Shown: positions 38,200 to 50,795 of the stretch, one piece after another
Numbering within the stretch: the first letter of the stretch is position 1
Layout of the letters: every line of letters begins with the position of its first letter
Origin: Botryotinia globosa
Lineage: Eukaryota; Ascomycota; Leotiomycetes; Helotiales; Sclerotiniaceae
Length of the DNA stretch: 64,000 nucleotides
Reading direction: 5' to 3'
Assembly (NCBI GenBank): GCA_014898425.1
Contig: RCSZ01000002.1
Coordinates: 1,302,001 to 1,366,000 of the forward strand
Notes under the pieces: generated by a model
What the model was told of the DNA's origin: nothing
Databases searched by the model: none
What the model saw: only the letters and a program-made list of their open reading frames with translations
Made by a program: the position numbers and the translations under genes

Positions 38200-38973
38200 T
38201 TACTTTTCCTTTCGAAAAAGTTTATCTTCAAACTTCAAAATTATTTATTCTATATATATATTATCGATTCTAATCAGGTATTTATTATTTATATTATAGA
38301 ATAACATTATAAACAAATATATATACAATTTTTTTTTTATAATAAAAAAGCATATAAAAAACAAAGAAAATTGTTTTATAGTTTAGTAATAATCAAATCC
38401 TTTGTAATATATAAAAAAAATTAATTTCCTTTTTTCTATTAAAACTTTTTTTAATTATTTATTTTTTTATTAGTTTTTAATTAATATATTTATTATACTT
38501 TCAAAAAGATGTGGTAACAAGAGCAAATGATTATTAATATAGGTAAAGCAATAGAAAGCGATATATATAGTAATGAATTATTTATTATTCTTTTTATTTG
38601 CTTTGATTAATATACTTTTTTTATAGCTTGTAGTAAAGAGAGTAACTACTTTCTTTATTATATAAAGCAAATATTCAATTAAAAAGGAATTGAAGAATAG
38701 TGAGTATAGTAGTAATATTGAAAAAAAGGATAGTTGTAGGGGTAATGATTTCAGTTGAAAAGAGGTATATAAGTAAATTTTTCTTTATTTATTTTTAATA
38801 TATAATGGATTTGTAGAAGCAAGTCAAGTTTTTTTGTACTCATGTATTATGTAATCATATATTTCTATAATTATAGCAAATTTATCAATTGGTATATATA
38901 AGGTTCCCTCTGATTGGTTATAAATAATATACAAAACTTTCTATTGATTGAAATTTAATTTTTTTAATCAGGT

Positions 38974-39280
38974 TATTCGATTAGTTATTAATCTTTTGTA
39001 ATATTCTTAGCATTATAACTGAATTAATAATAGAATCTTTTGAATCAATTTATTTAAATTAATATAAATTGAATAAAAAAGAAAAAAAGTGGTAACCATA
39101 TATAAAAGATTAAAAGCTTTCAAATAATATATTTTTTATATTGTTAGCTTCAAAACTAAGGTTTTTAGAAAAGATTAAAGTTGAAATAGTATAAATATAA
39201 TTAAAGTTTATATAATCAATTAAAAGAGGTTTATATTAAATGTAGCTGAATTAATATTAATAAAAATTATTTTAATATTA
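38974..39280. repeat. LTR-like dispersed repeat, copy 2, left part
   Basis: Matches 33,658-34,007. It is cut at the TA target of the Fot/pogo element and continues at 41,770-42,014. Confidence 0.6.
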
Positions 39281-39372
39281 ATAGTCGGCTCTTATAAGCG
39301 GCCTCCTAGTTCCTAGTCGGGGAAAGCGGTTGTCCCCGGAAAGCGATTGTCCCCGAAAAACTTCGAAAATAT
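39281..39372. repeat. Left 92-bp TIR of the Fot/pogo element
   Basis: It starts ATAGTCGGCTCTTATAAGCG. It contains two direct copies of AAAGCGGTTGTCCCCG-like sequence, probable transposase-binding sites. One copy has AAAGCGATTGTCCCCG, a single RIP-type change relative to the right TIR. Confidence 0.92.
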
Positions 39373-40228
39373 TATAATAATTGAATTATATCAACTACAA
39401 CCTTTATAATTTGTATTATTATTAATGAAATATTGATTCTTATTATTTTTTCATTATACCTTCTATGCTAGATAATATTAAAATCAGATATGATGAAGCT
39501 ATTCAATATTGTTTGGATTATTTATAAGAATTTATTTATATTGCTATACAAATTTAGAAGTTCTATAATTATTACAAACGATTTAAAAAAGCTATATAAT
39601 ATAATTACAATAAACTAATTAAAGGAATTCCTTTTTTTGCTAATAGAAATCAAAATAGAGTATTGATTGAAGTATAAGGAGTGTATATCAAGATTCTGAT
39701 TTGTAATCTATTGAAATGCAATATTGCTTTTATTTATAAATTTGTTTTTAATACAATTATATATCTCAAATACACCAAAAATCTAAAAACAATAGATTCT
39801 ATGAAATAATGATTTAAAAGTTATTAGAAAAAGATGAAGCTATATACTATTATTACAAATCCTTTTGTGAAATAATATATTTAAGTATAAAAAGAAAAAA
39901 ACATTTTAGAATAATTTAAAAGCTATTAAGAATACCTCAAATTATTCAATATTATAAAAAAAACATAAATTATAAATTTCAATAAAATAGAATTTAGAAC
40001 TGGATGTATATATAAATAGAAAATACTAGTTTTAGATAATATTCTTAAAATGAATATATTTTGAATATACATTTATATAAATAAATATTAATTAAATAGT
40101 TTTATTCTATTAATTCTGAAAATCGATATTCTATTATTATATTCGAAATTATTAATATTATTAGCAATCCTTCTCTACCTTCTTTGATTATAATAAAAAG
40201 GAAAGATTTAATATAGAATTAATTTCAA

Positions 40229-40468
40229 GTGTTTTTACAAAAAGATATACAAATTATTCTATTTATATTAGATTTTATTACAAATAAGATAGCTATTACC
40301 TTCTTAAAGTATTATATCAAGAACTCTGATTTTGGTTTTATAATAAAATGGAAAATCCTTTTTATAGATAATTATAGTTTATATCTTCAACCAGAATTTT
40401 TAAAATTAGCAAATAAAAATTATATTCGATTATTCTGTTTCCTTTTATATTTCATATATTATATATAG
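40229..40468 (+). pseudogene. DDE_1 transposase fragment (79 codons open)
   Basis: The fragment contains DFITNKIAITFLKYYIKNSD, then KWKILFIDNYSLYLQPEFLK, then LANKNYIRLFCFLLYFIYY. This matches the pogo/Fot transposase stretch WLxHFxxxT...RLLLxDGHxSHxTxEFxxxCxxxxIxxxxxPPHxTHxLQPLD, in which the Asp is a catalytic residue and the second DDE Asp lies just downstream. Here the Asp is kept (FIDN), but SHLT and PPHxTH are altered. Stops follow at 40,469. In an intact element the enzyme cuts at the TIRs; this copy cannot. Confidence 0.85.
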
Positions 40469-41677
40469 TTTTTTGATATAAATATATTCAGAATCTATAA
40501 ATACTATTATTAGTTAATTATTTAGAAAATATTGATAAAATTTATTATTGAATATAATATAATATATTTCTTATAAGATTTAATAAATATTTATTATAAA
40601 ACGTTTATCTCAAATAATATAAAATCGATATAAAAAAACTTTGAATTATACCCTATTAAATCAGAATTCTATATTACTAATATTAGAAAGTTTAATTATT
40701 TTTATAAATCTCTATTAATCATTGAAAATAAACTTGAATTCCCTCTTTATACTATACCAGTTCAATTGATGGAAATAGCTTTGAATTTAGATTACTAATA
40801 TTAAAAGATTTAGAAAATCAGTCTATTATAGAATGATTTTATTCGAATAGATGAATTCGAAACTTTTATTAATAATATATAAAATATATAAATCGATATT
40901 ATAATAATTGAAATAGAGATAGCTTTTTATTATAAGAAAAGATAACAAGATTTCGAAACTAGTTTAATATTTAAATAATGTTTTGTAGTTTCTATTGCAA
41001 ATACCTCAAAAGGATTAATTACTGAAGATGCAAATAAACTTCAAAAGAAACAAGATAATAAATTAAATAATATTATTAATAGAAAATAGTATACTACATT
41101 TTTAGTTATATAAAGAATTGAATGTAATAAAGTATTAGAAAAAAATAAAAAGGTTAGAAAAGAAGAATAATTAAGAATAAAGGAATTAAAAGATTATTAA
41201 AAACAGAATACCCTAATACCTTACCATCTAATTATTCCAATAGTAGATTTAAAAATCAAATAGAAATATATAAATATTATATAAATAGAATTAAAAGAGG
41301 AAAAGAAATGAATAAAAGATTTGAAGGATTTAAAGAAAAAAAAAGCTTTTAGAACGAATAGGAATATTAATAATAATGATAATAATAAAAGTAATAAGAT
41401 TATATTTATAATTGATATTAAAAATGATATAAAATTAGGATTATAATAAGATTATATTCCTTTTATATTTATAAAGGGTTCTTAAAAAAGAGGAAATGGA
41501 AATAATGAATTTACTTATTTCAATAATAATAATGATAGTAAAGTTAATCTATATTCTTTTGAATAAAATATTATTGAAAAAATATATATCCTATTTATAA
41601 TAATCTTTAAAAAATATTAATAATAATATTCGATTAGAATTTGATTAATAAACTAATTTCTAAAAAGTATATATACT

Positions 41678-41769
41678 ATATTTTCGAAGTTTTTCGAGGA
41701 CAACCGCTTTCCGGGGACAACCGCTTTCCCCGACTAGGAACTAGGAGGCCGCTTATAAGAGCCGACTAT
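41678..41769. repeat. Right 92-bp TIR of the Fot/pogo element
   Basis: Reverse complement of the left TIR with two differences. It ends AAGAGCCGACTAT before the TA duplication. Confidence 0.92.
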
Positions 41770-42014
41770 TATATCTTTCGTAGTTCAATAATATAATTAA
41801 TAATCTAATAGGAAGTAACCCACTAAAATCTGAATAAAATTAAAAAATCTAAATAAAATTAAAAATCTAAAAAAAAAAAAAAATCTAAAAAAAAAAGATA
41901 AACCGACTTTGCCTATAAGCTTTCAATAAAATATCTTTTTTAGATTTTTATAATTATAAATATAATTATATAATACTTTCTCAAAAAGCAAAGGGTTCGG
42001 AGACTCACAGACTT
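41770..42014. repeat. LTR-like dispersed repeat, copy 2, right part
   Basis: It continues copy 2 after the Fot/pogo element and ends at GGGTTCGGAGACTCACAG, which is also where similarity to copy 1 ends (34,242). Confidence 0.6.
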
Positions 42015-43030
42015 CTAATAATATAATAGATTGTATATAAAAAGAAAATTATTCAAAAAAGATTTTATATTAAAATTTGAATATTAATACACTTTTTTTC
42101 AAAAATCCTAAAATAAATTAAAAATTATAATAATATTAATAATAATAGATGCTTTCTAATGATATAATATCTTTTATAATAAAATTATAGTTTATATTGT
42201 TTTATATAATACAATTTTTCTTTTCAAAATTTCTATGAATATATTATACAAATTATAAAAAAAAAAGTTTGTTTCAAATAAAAATCTATTTTTAGGATTT
42301 ATATTAAATATTCTTTATAAACCTTAATAAAATAACTACAATTCTTTATATAAATAAATCATTATTATTTATAATTAAATCTTGAGTGTAGCAAGGATTG
42401 GGAGTTTGAGGATTGACTTTTATAAAGATTAAAGAAATAAGAGAAAAAGCTTCTATGAATCCACAGTCTGAAAAATTCTTTTTCCCCGACGGCTAGTTAG
42501 TTTATTTAGTAAATACAATTATAATTATTAAGAATAATATATTTAGAAATAAAATCAATCTTCGATATATATAATAAATGTATTCATTTTATCGCTTTTC
42601 AAAATAAAATTTAAAAAATGAATATAATCTTTTAATCAATTATATAAACAATTATAAATAAAAATTTACTAATAAATTGATTTTAATAGTACAGCATTTT
42701 CGCAATATTGAAAATAATAGAGAAGAGATAACTAGGGAGGAAATTATAAAAGCTTTATGTTAAAATCAATCTAATTATATATTTGAATGTAAGCCTTATT
42801 ATTAGAATATTAATATATTTGAATTATTTAATAAGAGGTTATCAAAGAAAATAATATTTCCGTGGGAATAATATATTCAGAAGAATGATTAGATTTATAT
42901 CGATTATATTCACAATTATATATTTGGAAATAGCGATAGTATATACTATTATATCTCTAGTCAAATTTTTAATTAAATTTGTTATTTGCTTTATTTAACC
43001 ATGAAATATAAATATAAATATTTATTTAAA
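42015..43030 (+). pseudogene. Unrecognised decayed coding stretch and GC-normal patch
   Basis: A patch at about 42,385-42,500 is less mutated (AGGATTGGGAGTTTGAGGAT, CTTTTTCCCCGACGGC). From about 42,690 a plus-strand frame reads FRNIENNREEITREEIIKAL, FECKPYY, then INIFELFNKRLSKKIIFPWE with few stops to about 42,990. The wording is protein-like and acidic/basic, but I do not know the family. It has no counterpart in the outer gypsy, so it belongs to inserted DNA. Confidence 0.35.
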
Positions 43031-43753
43031 GAACAAATTTATAATCTATTTCTTTAATATTAATCGATTATTATTAAATATAATTATATAATAAAGATAA
43101 ATTATAATTTTGCCGGATTTTAATAAAATTAACCTTATTGAAATAATTTAATGTTTAAAAAAATCTAAAATATTATATTTCGAAAAAAATACTCCTAATT
43201 ATTTTAGTTTAAAAGAATATAGATTATTAAATAAATGAAATAATAAAATGAGAAGAAAAATGAAAATAACAGTATTAATTGGTTTTGATTTAAATAAAAG
43301 CTGATTTATCAACTATATGGGCATAAATAAAGAAAATTGAATATAAATTTGTTTCTATTATTATTTAGGTTGCAGTTAATTATTGTTTTGGTTTTTGTTT
43401 TATTATTATTCATTTTCTTTTTTTTTAGAAGTTTTAATTAATACTTTGATTTAAACTATTTAATTTTTACTATCATACCTTATTTAATTATAATCATTAT
43501 TATCTATAAAGATTATTTTTCTAATCTTTTTTAAATTTATTAGATTGGGGAAAAACTTTTTTATTTGTTTTTAACTTGAGAATATAGTTTTATTTGATTA
43601 CTTTTTTAATTGTTTATAAGATTATAATTTCTTTATTAATTCAATAAATAAAAAAAGTTTTTTTATTTTTTTAATTTATATATTGATTATTATTTATAAA
43701 ATTGTAATCATCTTTTTCACTCTTATAGAGGCGAATCCATTTAAATAAATATA

Positions 43754-44261
43754 AGAGTTTAGGCCCCGGCTTATCGCACACTAAGCGAAAACACACCAAA
43801 AAGCCTCATTTCTTCAACTTTTGAATTATATATTATTCCAATTAATCTTTAAATCAGATTTATAAAATTTATTCTGATAATAAATAATTAATGAAATTAT
43901 ATAAAAAAATGAGTGAATTATTTTTAATAATTTTCTTAATAAAATTGTGGGTATTTAAAGTTGGAATTCCTGAAATTTTCAAAAAAATCGATTTTTTTAT
44001 ATGGGAAAAACATTATATATTAAAAAATTTGAAAATTTCCAACTTTAAATACTTATAACTTTATTCAAAAAATTATTAAAAATATTTCACTCATTTTTTC
44101 AGAAATTAATTATAAATATTATTTAAATAATCAATTTTCAAATTATATCTTCCATTCATTAAAGAATTATAAAAATAATTGATTTATATAGGAAAACAAC
44201 ATTTTTGCAGGGATTTTGTCACGAAATAGGGTGGTGTGCGATAAGCCGAGGCCTAAACTCT
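43754..44261. mobile_element. 508-bp foldback element
   Basis: The ends are AGAGTTTAGGCCCCGGCTTA on the left and its reverse complement with one change on the right, with TA borders at 43,752-43,753 and 44,262-44,263. The arms remain complementary almost to the centre (AAATGAGTGAAT...TTTAAAGTTGGAA near 43,907-43,970 and its reverse complement near 44,030-44,100). The unoccupied site in the outer gypsy at about 36,055-36,080 confirms the insertion. No coding capacity. Confidence 0.88.
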
Positions 44262-46559
44262 TACAAAAGGGCTTAGTAGAAAGAGATTTCGCAGATAGAA
44301 GTTGTAAAGGAAATACGAAACAATTTTGAGATTAAAAGTGGAGTATTAGATAAGATTGTTATTAGTATTTAGTTATAATACTTTGTATTTAAATTATTAG
44401 CGTATTTTTTTGATAGTTAGGATACGATTTATTTTCTATTCAATATTACCAGTAATATTAATCGGAGATAATAGTTCGAATATTTATTTGAAAAGTGGAT
44501 TGTTTGCTGTTTTGTAGAGTTTGCTGAATAAAAACACGGGGTGAATTTTTATTATAAATAATAAATTTAATTGAAAGAAATTTCTAATCCAATCAATAAT
44601 CTAGAATCAGTTTTGAATAAAGTAATTTAATTTCTTGGAAAATTGTTATATTAGAAAATCTCTTATATTGAGTTATATATAATCTCATATATTGAAATCG
44701 ATTGAATAATAATATAAATTCATTAATCGAAATATCTTTTCTTATATTTATAAAATATTTTCTTTTATTCAATCGAATATTAATTTATTATATTTAATAT
44801 ATTTTCTAATATTCGTTATATTTAGATTATTGATAAATATAATATTATTAGATTTCTAATTTTAGAAATTATAGAATAAATAGCTATATAAAGTTTTATA
44901 TAGAATTTAATTATTTAATGATTTATAAAAAAATATAAATTGGATATAATCTATTATTCATAAGAATTCGAATTAATTATTTTAATAATAGTTTATAAAG
45001 AATTGCAAATATTATTAAAGATATTAATTATAAATCTTAATTTGATTATTAGTTTATAGATAATAAATGATAAATAGCTTAATTTGTATTTCTAAAATAT
45101 TATTGAGTTCTTATTAAAATTTTGATATGAATTAGAGATTATAATTAGAGATTATAGATTCGAATAGATTGTAATATCTATATATATAATATAGGTATAA
45201 TTAGATTTGATTTCTTGAATCGATTGACTTATAATAAAATATTGAAATTGTTTATTTAATCAATCAATTGATAATAATGAATATATTATTGTAATTGTAT
45301 TTATTTTTATTGAAATTATAGTAATTTACAATAATATATTACTATATTTGTATAGAAATAAGAAGTAAATAGAAAAGATTGAGAATATAACTTTTTGGAA
45401 TAAAGCTATACTTACATTTGTAATAGTTTTGTATATATTGATTGATAATTACAATTATATTTTTCTAATAATATTGTTTTACTAAAAGAAAATATGTCTT
45501 TTTTATATCAAGATATATAATAAAAATTGAGTTATAAACTTTGCGAATTAAGTAAATTCGTAAATTATTAGTATTCGGTATATATAAATAATCATTATAA
45601 AGTAATAATCCTTTTTCAAGAATAAAATATTTATATGATTTGATTGTTTAATTATATAAAGTTTTTAAATTTGAATAGATTTTTTTTTTTAATAATATAA
45701 TTAATTATATCAAAAAATAGAGATATTATATTGATATCAAAATTTGCGATTATATTTGGTTTTATTAGAGGGATTTGTATATAATTTTAGTATTAATCTA
45801 ATTATTTTTTATAAATTGTTACAAGCGATTTTTTTTTAATATTATTTTATTAATTCAACTTATTAGTATAACATATCAATGTATTTGTAAATAAATTGAT
45901 CTTTTTAGAATAATATATAATAATAAAATTATAATTGGTTAGTAATTTTGTTTAGCATATTTATTAAATATTTAATTATTTAATTGATATAAAGTACTCA
46001 AATGTTTTATAATCAGTATATACTTTAATTTGATATAATAATCCAACAAATTTGATTTTCTAATCATCTAAGGATTTGATAATTGCAAACATTTCTTTAT
46101 TGTAAATTTTATAATTCAATTCAATAGTAATTATTGTTTTTGAAAAATAAATAATTAATAATTATTTATTGCTATATCTTTGAGAAAGTATATTAATGAT
46201 TATATTATTAAATATATTGATTTCTAATATATAGAATAATATATAATTATAATATTATAGAAAAAGGATAGAGATAAATCTATTTTTAAATATTTTGAAT
46301 ATAATTTAATAGATTTCGTTGAAATGGAATTTGATATTTGTTTTTATAAATTTATAAAGAAGTTTTACTATTATACTATAATATTTAATAAACTAGTAAT
46401 AAAAGTTATAAAATTGTAAAAACAATTAAATATTTTTTATAATAATAGGGTAAATCTAAATAGTAATTACTTTAATCTTTTCTGAATCGATTTATATGTT
46501 TTTTATAAAGATAATAAAATTTAAATATTTGATATATTTGATATTAAAGTCGTATTTTT

Positions 46560-46740
46560 TGAAATCTGTTTGAAGACTAACAGATTCAAATTGTTTAAAA
46601 ATATATTTGATATATTCCTTGTATTTATCTTCGTTTTTAGAATATATAAAAATATTATTTAAATAAATTGTATAAAAGTTGTTTAAATAATCAAATAAAA
46701 TATTGTTTATATATTATACGATATATTATTGATAAATTGC
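46560..46740 (-). pseudogene. Inner gypsy reverse transcriptase palm
   Basis: Minus-strand reading: YINNILFDYLNNFYTIYLNN then IFIYSKNEDKYKEYIKYIF and KQFESVSLQTDF. This matches YINDxLxxYLDxFxxxYLDDILIYSxxxxEHxxHVxxVL of Ty3/gypsy RT, with Asp changed to Asn in the active site (46,654-46,665). The outer copy has the equivalent at about 51,840-51,960. A 64-codon frame at 47,447-47,641 upstream in sense is part of the same decayed pol. Confidence 0.8.
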
Positions 46741-47993
46741 AAAGTTATTTATCAATTTAAAAGGTAGAACTTTGTATTTATAGAAATTATATTAAATATA
46801 GAAAATAATGTATTTTTTAAAAACAGGATTTATATAGATATAATAAAATATTTATCGAATATTCAATTTGATATATATTTTTGTATTAATAAATTATATA
46901 AGTATTTTATTAATAAGAAATAAAAAATACTTGTCTTTATATATTAAAGAATTGAATAATCGAAAGTGTATATAAAATTATAAGTTTTTATTCGGCTTTT
47001 TTATAAAGAGAATTAATACTATGAATGAGGCCTGGCTAGATTTTATAAATCCTTTAACAAAGTTTTCGATAATATATTTTTTAATAATTTTCAGTTATTT
47101 GAGTGATATTTTATATAAAAAGCTATATTTAAAAACTTTTTTACTTTTTTTTTCTAATATAATCTTATAATTATATAATCGAAAAGAAGGTAGAATATCG
47201 AATTCATATTTGAAAAACATTCAATAGTATTATTTGTATAATGGGAATATGAGTAGCTTGATTTCAATATTTAAAATGATGTAATTGAGTATAGTTATAG
47301 TTGCTAATTCGAAACTTTTTAGAGTGGTAATTATAATAGAAAGGTGATGTTTTTTTTTGATGGGAATAATGAAATGATATAATATAATTGATTTCTTTAC
47401 AAGTTATTGTAAAAATCTTATAATTCTTATTCTTTTTATAAGTGAATTAGAATTGTATTGATTTGAGTATATAGATATCGAATATATTAAAGATATAGAA
47501 AGATAAAGATTTGTATATAGCTTGAATAGAGATTTTAAAGAGAACAAATTTCTTTTCTAGATTTATTGAAATTTGAATTTCAATAAACATCAAAAACATT
47601 TCTTTAATATCTTGAAAAAGAATAAAGAATAATAAAATCATTACTATACTTTATCAATCGTTATCTAGTTTATAATACATTTCATCTAATCAAGTATTTC
47701 AATCATTAATATTTTACTATCTCAAATAATTGATTCTAAAAGTTTATAGACTATTTCTAATTAATAATATATTTTTTAATAAAGAAATAATAGAAGAATA
47801 TTTTATAAACTAATCGAAATATTAATTGAAACAATTTAGTTTAATTTAAGCCTCTACTATCTATATATAATCTAAAATTATATTATATAAATCTAATTTG
47901 ATAATAAAAAATAATATATATAATTATTATTTAATATCGATTATAAAATTAAGAAATATATAATAAATAATAGTTTTGTTTTTTGTATTATTA

Positions 47994-48808
47994 AGTCAAC
48001 CATCCTACTTTCGGGCCACCCCTGTTTCGGGCCACCCTTTTACACCAAAAATCACTTTTTTAATCTATTCATATCTCTATCAATATTGAATATAATTCAA
48101 TAAAAATTTAAATATATATAATTCAAATCATTTTGAATCTGTTTTGAAATTTTTAGATTTTTAGAATATTTCTGGATCGATTTCTAAAGCTTCAAAATAT
48201 CGATTTTTAATTACATATAAATTACATACAAATCTAAAATTTCATAAAATCTATAATAACTTTTAAGGAAAAATAGTTAAAAATAAATTATAAATTTTTA
48301 TTATAAATTTATAAAAGATTTAATCTAAAAAGTCTTAAAAAATGAAAAATTTCTTATAAATAAATATTTAAAAGGGTACCCTTAAAATTGCAGGGATTAT
48401 TTATACTACTCTTAACTCACTATATATTATATCTCTATATTTATTCATTTTTTTGAATTTTTTTTTGAATTTCTATATAGATTCAGATTTGAATTTTTCA
48501 AAAACATATATAATTTTCTTTTAATAATTATTGTTAAAAAGTTATTAAAGATTTTATAAAATTTTAAATTTGTATATGATTTATATGTAAATTAAAAATC
48601 GATATTTTGAAGCTCTAAAAATCGATCCAGAAAAATCCTAAAATTCTAAAAAATTTAATATAAGCTTAGAATAGCTTAAATTATATAAATCTAAATTTTT
48701 ATCAAATTATATTGATTATTAATAGAGATATGAATAGGTCAAAAAAGTGATTTTTGGTGTAAAAGGGTGGCCCGAAAGAGGGGTGGCCCGAAAGTAGAGT
48801 GGTCGACT
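47994..48808. mobile_element. 815-bp foldback element
   Basis: Left end AGTCAACCATCCTACTTTCG, right end its reverse complement with a few changes, TA borders at 47,992-47,993 and 48,809-48,810. Within the first 50 bp the word TTTCGGGCCACCC occurs twice. The arms are complementary over about 380 bp each (for example TTCTGGATCGATTT near 48,170 against its complement near 48,625). The outer gypsy at about 53,232 lacks the element and gives the empty site. A 63-codon minus frame at 48,719-48,910 crosses its border and is not a gene. Confidence 0.88.
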
Positions 48809-50795
48809 TATAACTTTTGACTTTAATAGTAATACTAAACAATAAAATACAAAGTTTAAATATAGGAAATAATAATAAAAAGAATATCTTATCGATAAAA
48901 GCATAATCATTTACTTCAAAATTAATAAAAAATCGAGTATTATAAAAATATTCATTCTTTGAGAGTAAATAAGATAAAATTATAAAATCATTTTCTATTA
49001 GTTTTATTAAATCAAGAAATCTTATATCCCGAATTACATTTAAATAGAAACTTTTATCTAAATATTTTGATTTAAATATTAATTTTCTATATTTATAATA
49101 AAATCAACAACTTTAATTTAAATCTCTAAATTTAAATTCTTTTTAATATCTTCCTCAATATTATTAAAATCTTTAATTTCTTTAATTTCCTAGATTTCTA
49201 TTATAACATTAAAGTTGTTTATATAAGAAGTAATATTACAATTAGTTTTTATAATTAAGGATATAAAACTATAATTAAAACTATTTCCTAAAATTAGAAT
49301 ATTATTTAGTTTAAAGATTTCTATATAACCAATAGAAATATAAGAAATAAATTAGAAGCAAATCTGAGTAAATAAGGTTATATTAGTATATATTCAAATT
49401 ATACTTCTGAATACATTTTAAATAAAAATAATAATATTAACTTTTTTAATTGATATTTTTTTATTTAATTAATAGCAATTACATTCTCGAATAGTAACCT
49501 TGAGTTTATCAATTTCTATAAATTTATCAACTAGTTTTTTAATAATATTATAATTCTTTATATATAAACTAATTGTTTATTAAAGAAAATCAAATATCTT
49601 TTTTTTCAATTTATAAAAAAGAATCTGATTATTTATAATTTCTATTTGTATAATAAGCAATTAGAATTTTTAATATTATACTACAAAATTACCTCTTTGA
49701 ATATTATTAGATATAATCCAATATTCATATTCAATTTATATATAATCGATTTCTACAGAGTTTTTATATATTATTATAAATTTGTTAATTAATTAGAATC
49801 TTATTAAATAAAGGATTTGGATATATAAAGAATACAAATATTCTTAAATTTCCCCTTCCATTTAATCTACTATATAAAATCAATATTATAATTCTATAAC
49901 AAATAATATTATATATAACTCGAATCACTCTATCACTAATAATTACTATAAATTTACTTTTAATTTTACATTATTTTTGAATTTGAATAAAAGATTAATA
50001 AATTTTGAAATATACAATCTTTCTATAAAGATAATATTAAAATAAAAATAGAATATTCAATAAAACAACAAATTATAATTAAATACAATTTCTAGCAAAT
50101 AAAGATTACCCTCAAAAAAAAAGAGATTATTACAAAAATTAACTCTATAAACAAATCTTTTTCTTATTTTTCTTTTTTCCAAAAATAAAAGATATCCTTT
50201 CAATAAAAACAATAAAAATATTAGAAATCCAGATTTCGTAATTCTTAGAAAAATCTATATAATATTATTATCACTATATAAACAAATAAAACAAATAAAC
50301 AATATTATAACTATATTATAATAATTTTGATTAAAACTTTACAATTTCGTTCTACAATACTTCTACTATTAATACTTACTCCTTATAACCTTAAAAAACT
50401 AACTCTAGATTACTACCTTTAATTGAAAAATTATTTCTGTACTTTTTACTCTTTTCATATCTATCTATATTTACACCAAAACTATAAAAAATATCATTAT
50501 TATCCCTTTGAAATTGATTATCATTAAATATAGAAACTCAATCAACAAATAAACAATATAAACTTTTCAAAACAAATAATTCACAATTCAAATCAAATAA
50601 TATAAAAAATATAATAGCAATACTTATAACTCTATATATTTGAAAAAATGTCTTCATCAAATCTTAATTGAAATAGATTTTTTTTTTCTATAAATAATAT
50701 CAATATACAATTCATTCAAAAAGATATTATAAATATAAAATATTATTTGAATAACCACTCAATGACTATACAATTATATAAAAAGTTATAAATAA

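Larger units (their letters stand above)
39281..41769 (+). mobile_element. Fot/pogo-type DNA transposon, full length (2,489 bp)
   Basis: It has 92-bp terminal inverted repeats (39,281-39,372 and 41,678-41,769) with two differences, and TA duplications at 39,279-39,280 and 41,770-41,771. The empty homologous site at about 34,007 confirms the borders. Inside, on the plus strand, is a RIP-degraded DDE_1-type transposase. The N-terminal part shows a DNA-binding-like DEAIQYCLDYL (about 39,490-39,525), and the DDE part is at 40,229-40,468. The TIRs are GC-normal, while the interior is AT-converted. Such elements insert at TA and are common in filamentous ascomycetes. Confidence 0.9.
38631..43030. 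mobile_element. Composite insertion inside the inner gypsy
   Basis: Alignment with the outer gypsy breaks near 38,630 (after CTTTGATTAA) and resumes near 43,033 (ATTTATAATCTATTT). In between are an unexplained AT-rich part, the second copy of the LTR-like repeat with a Fot/pogo element in it, and an unrecognised part (42,015-43,030). I could not find clear termini or a target duplication, so the number of separate insertions is unknown. Confidence 0.55.

Noticed and set aside
40229..40468. An independent small membrane protein, because of the hydrophobic stretches
   Set aside because: The residue pattern and position within the TIR element fit a decayed DDE_1 transposase; the hydrophobicity comes from AT-converted codons.
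33654..42014. The two LTR-like repeats as the 5' and 3' ends of a single element
   Set aside because: One lies outside the 186-bp-LTR gypsy and the other inside its nested copy, so they cannot bound one insertion; they are separate copies.
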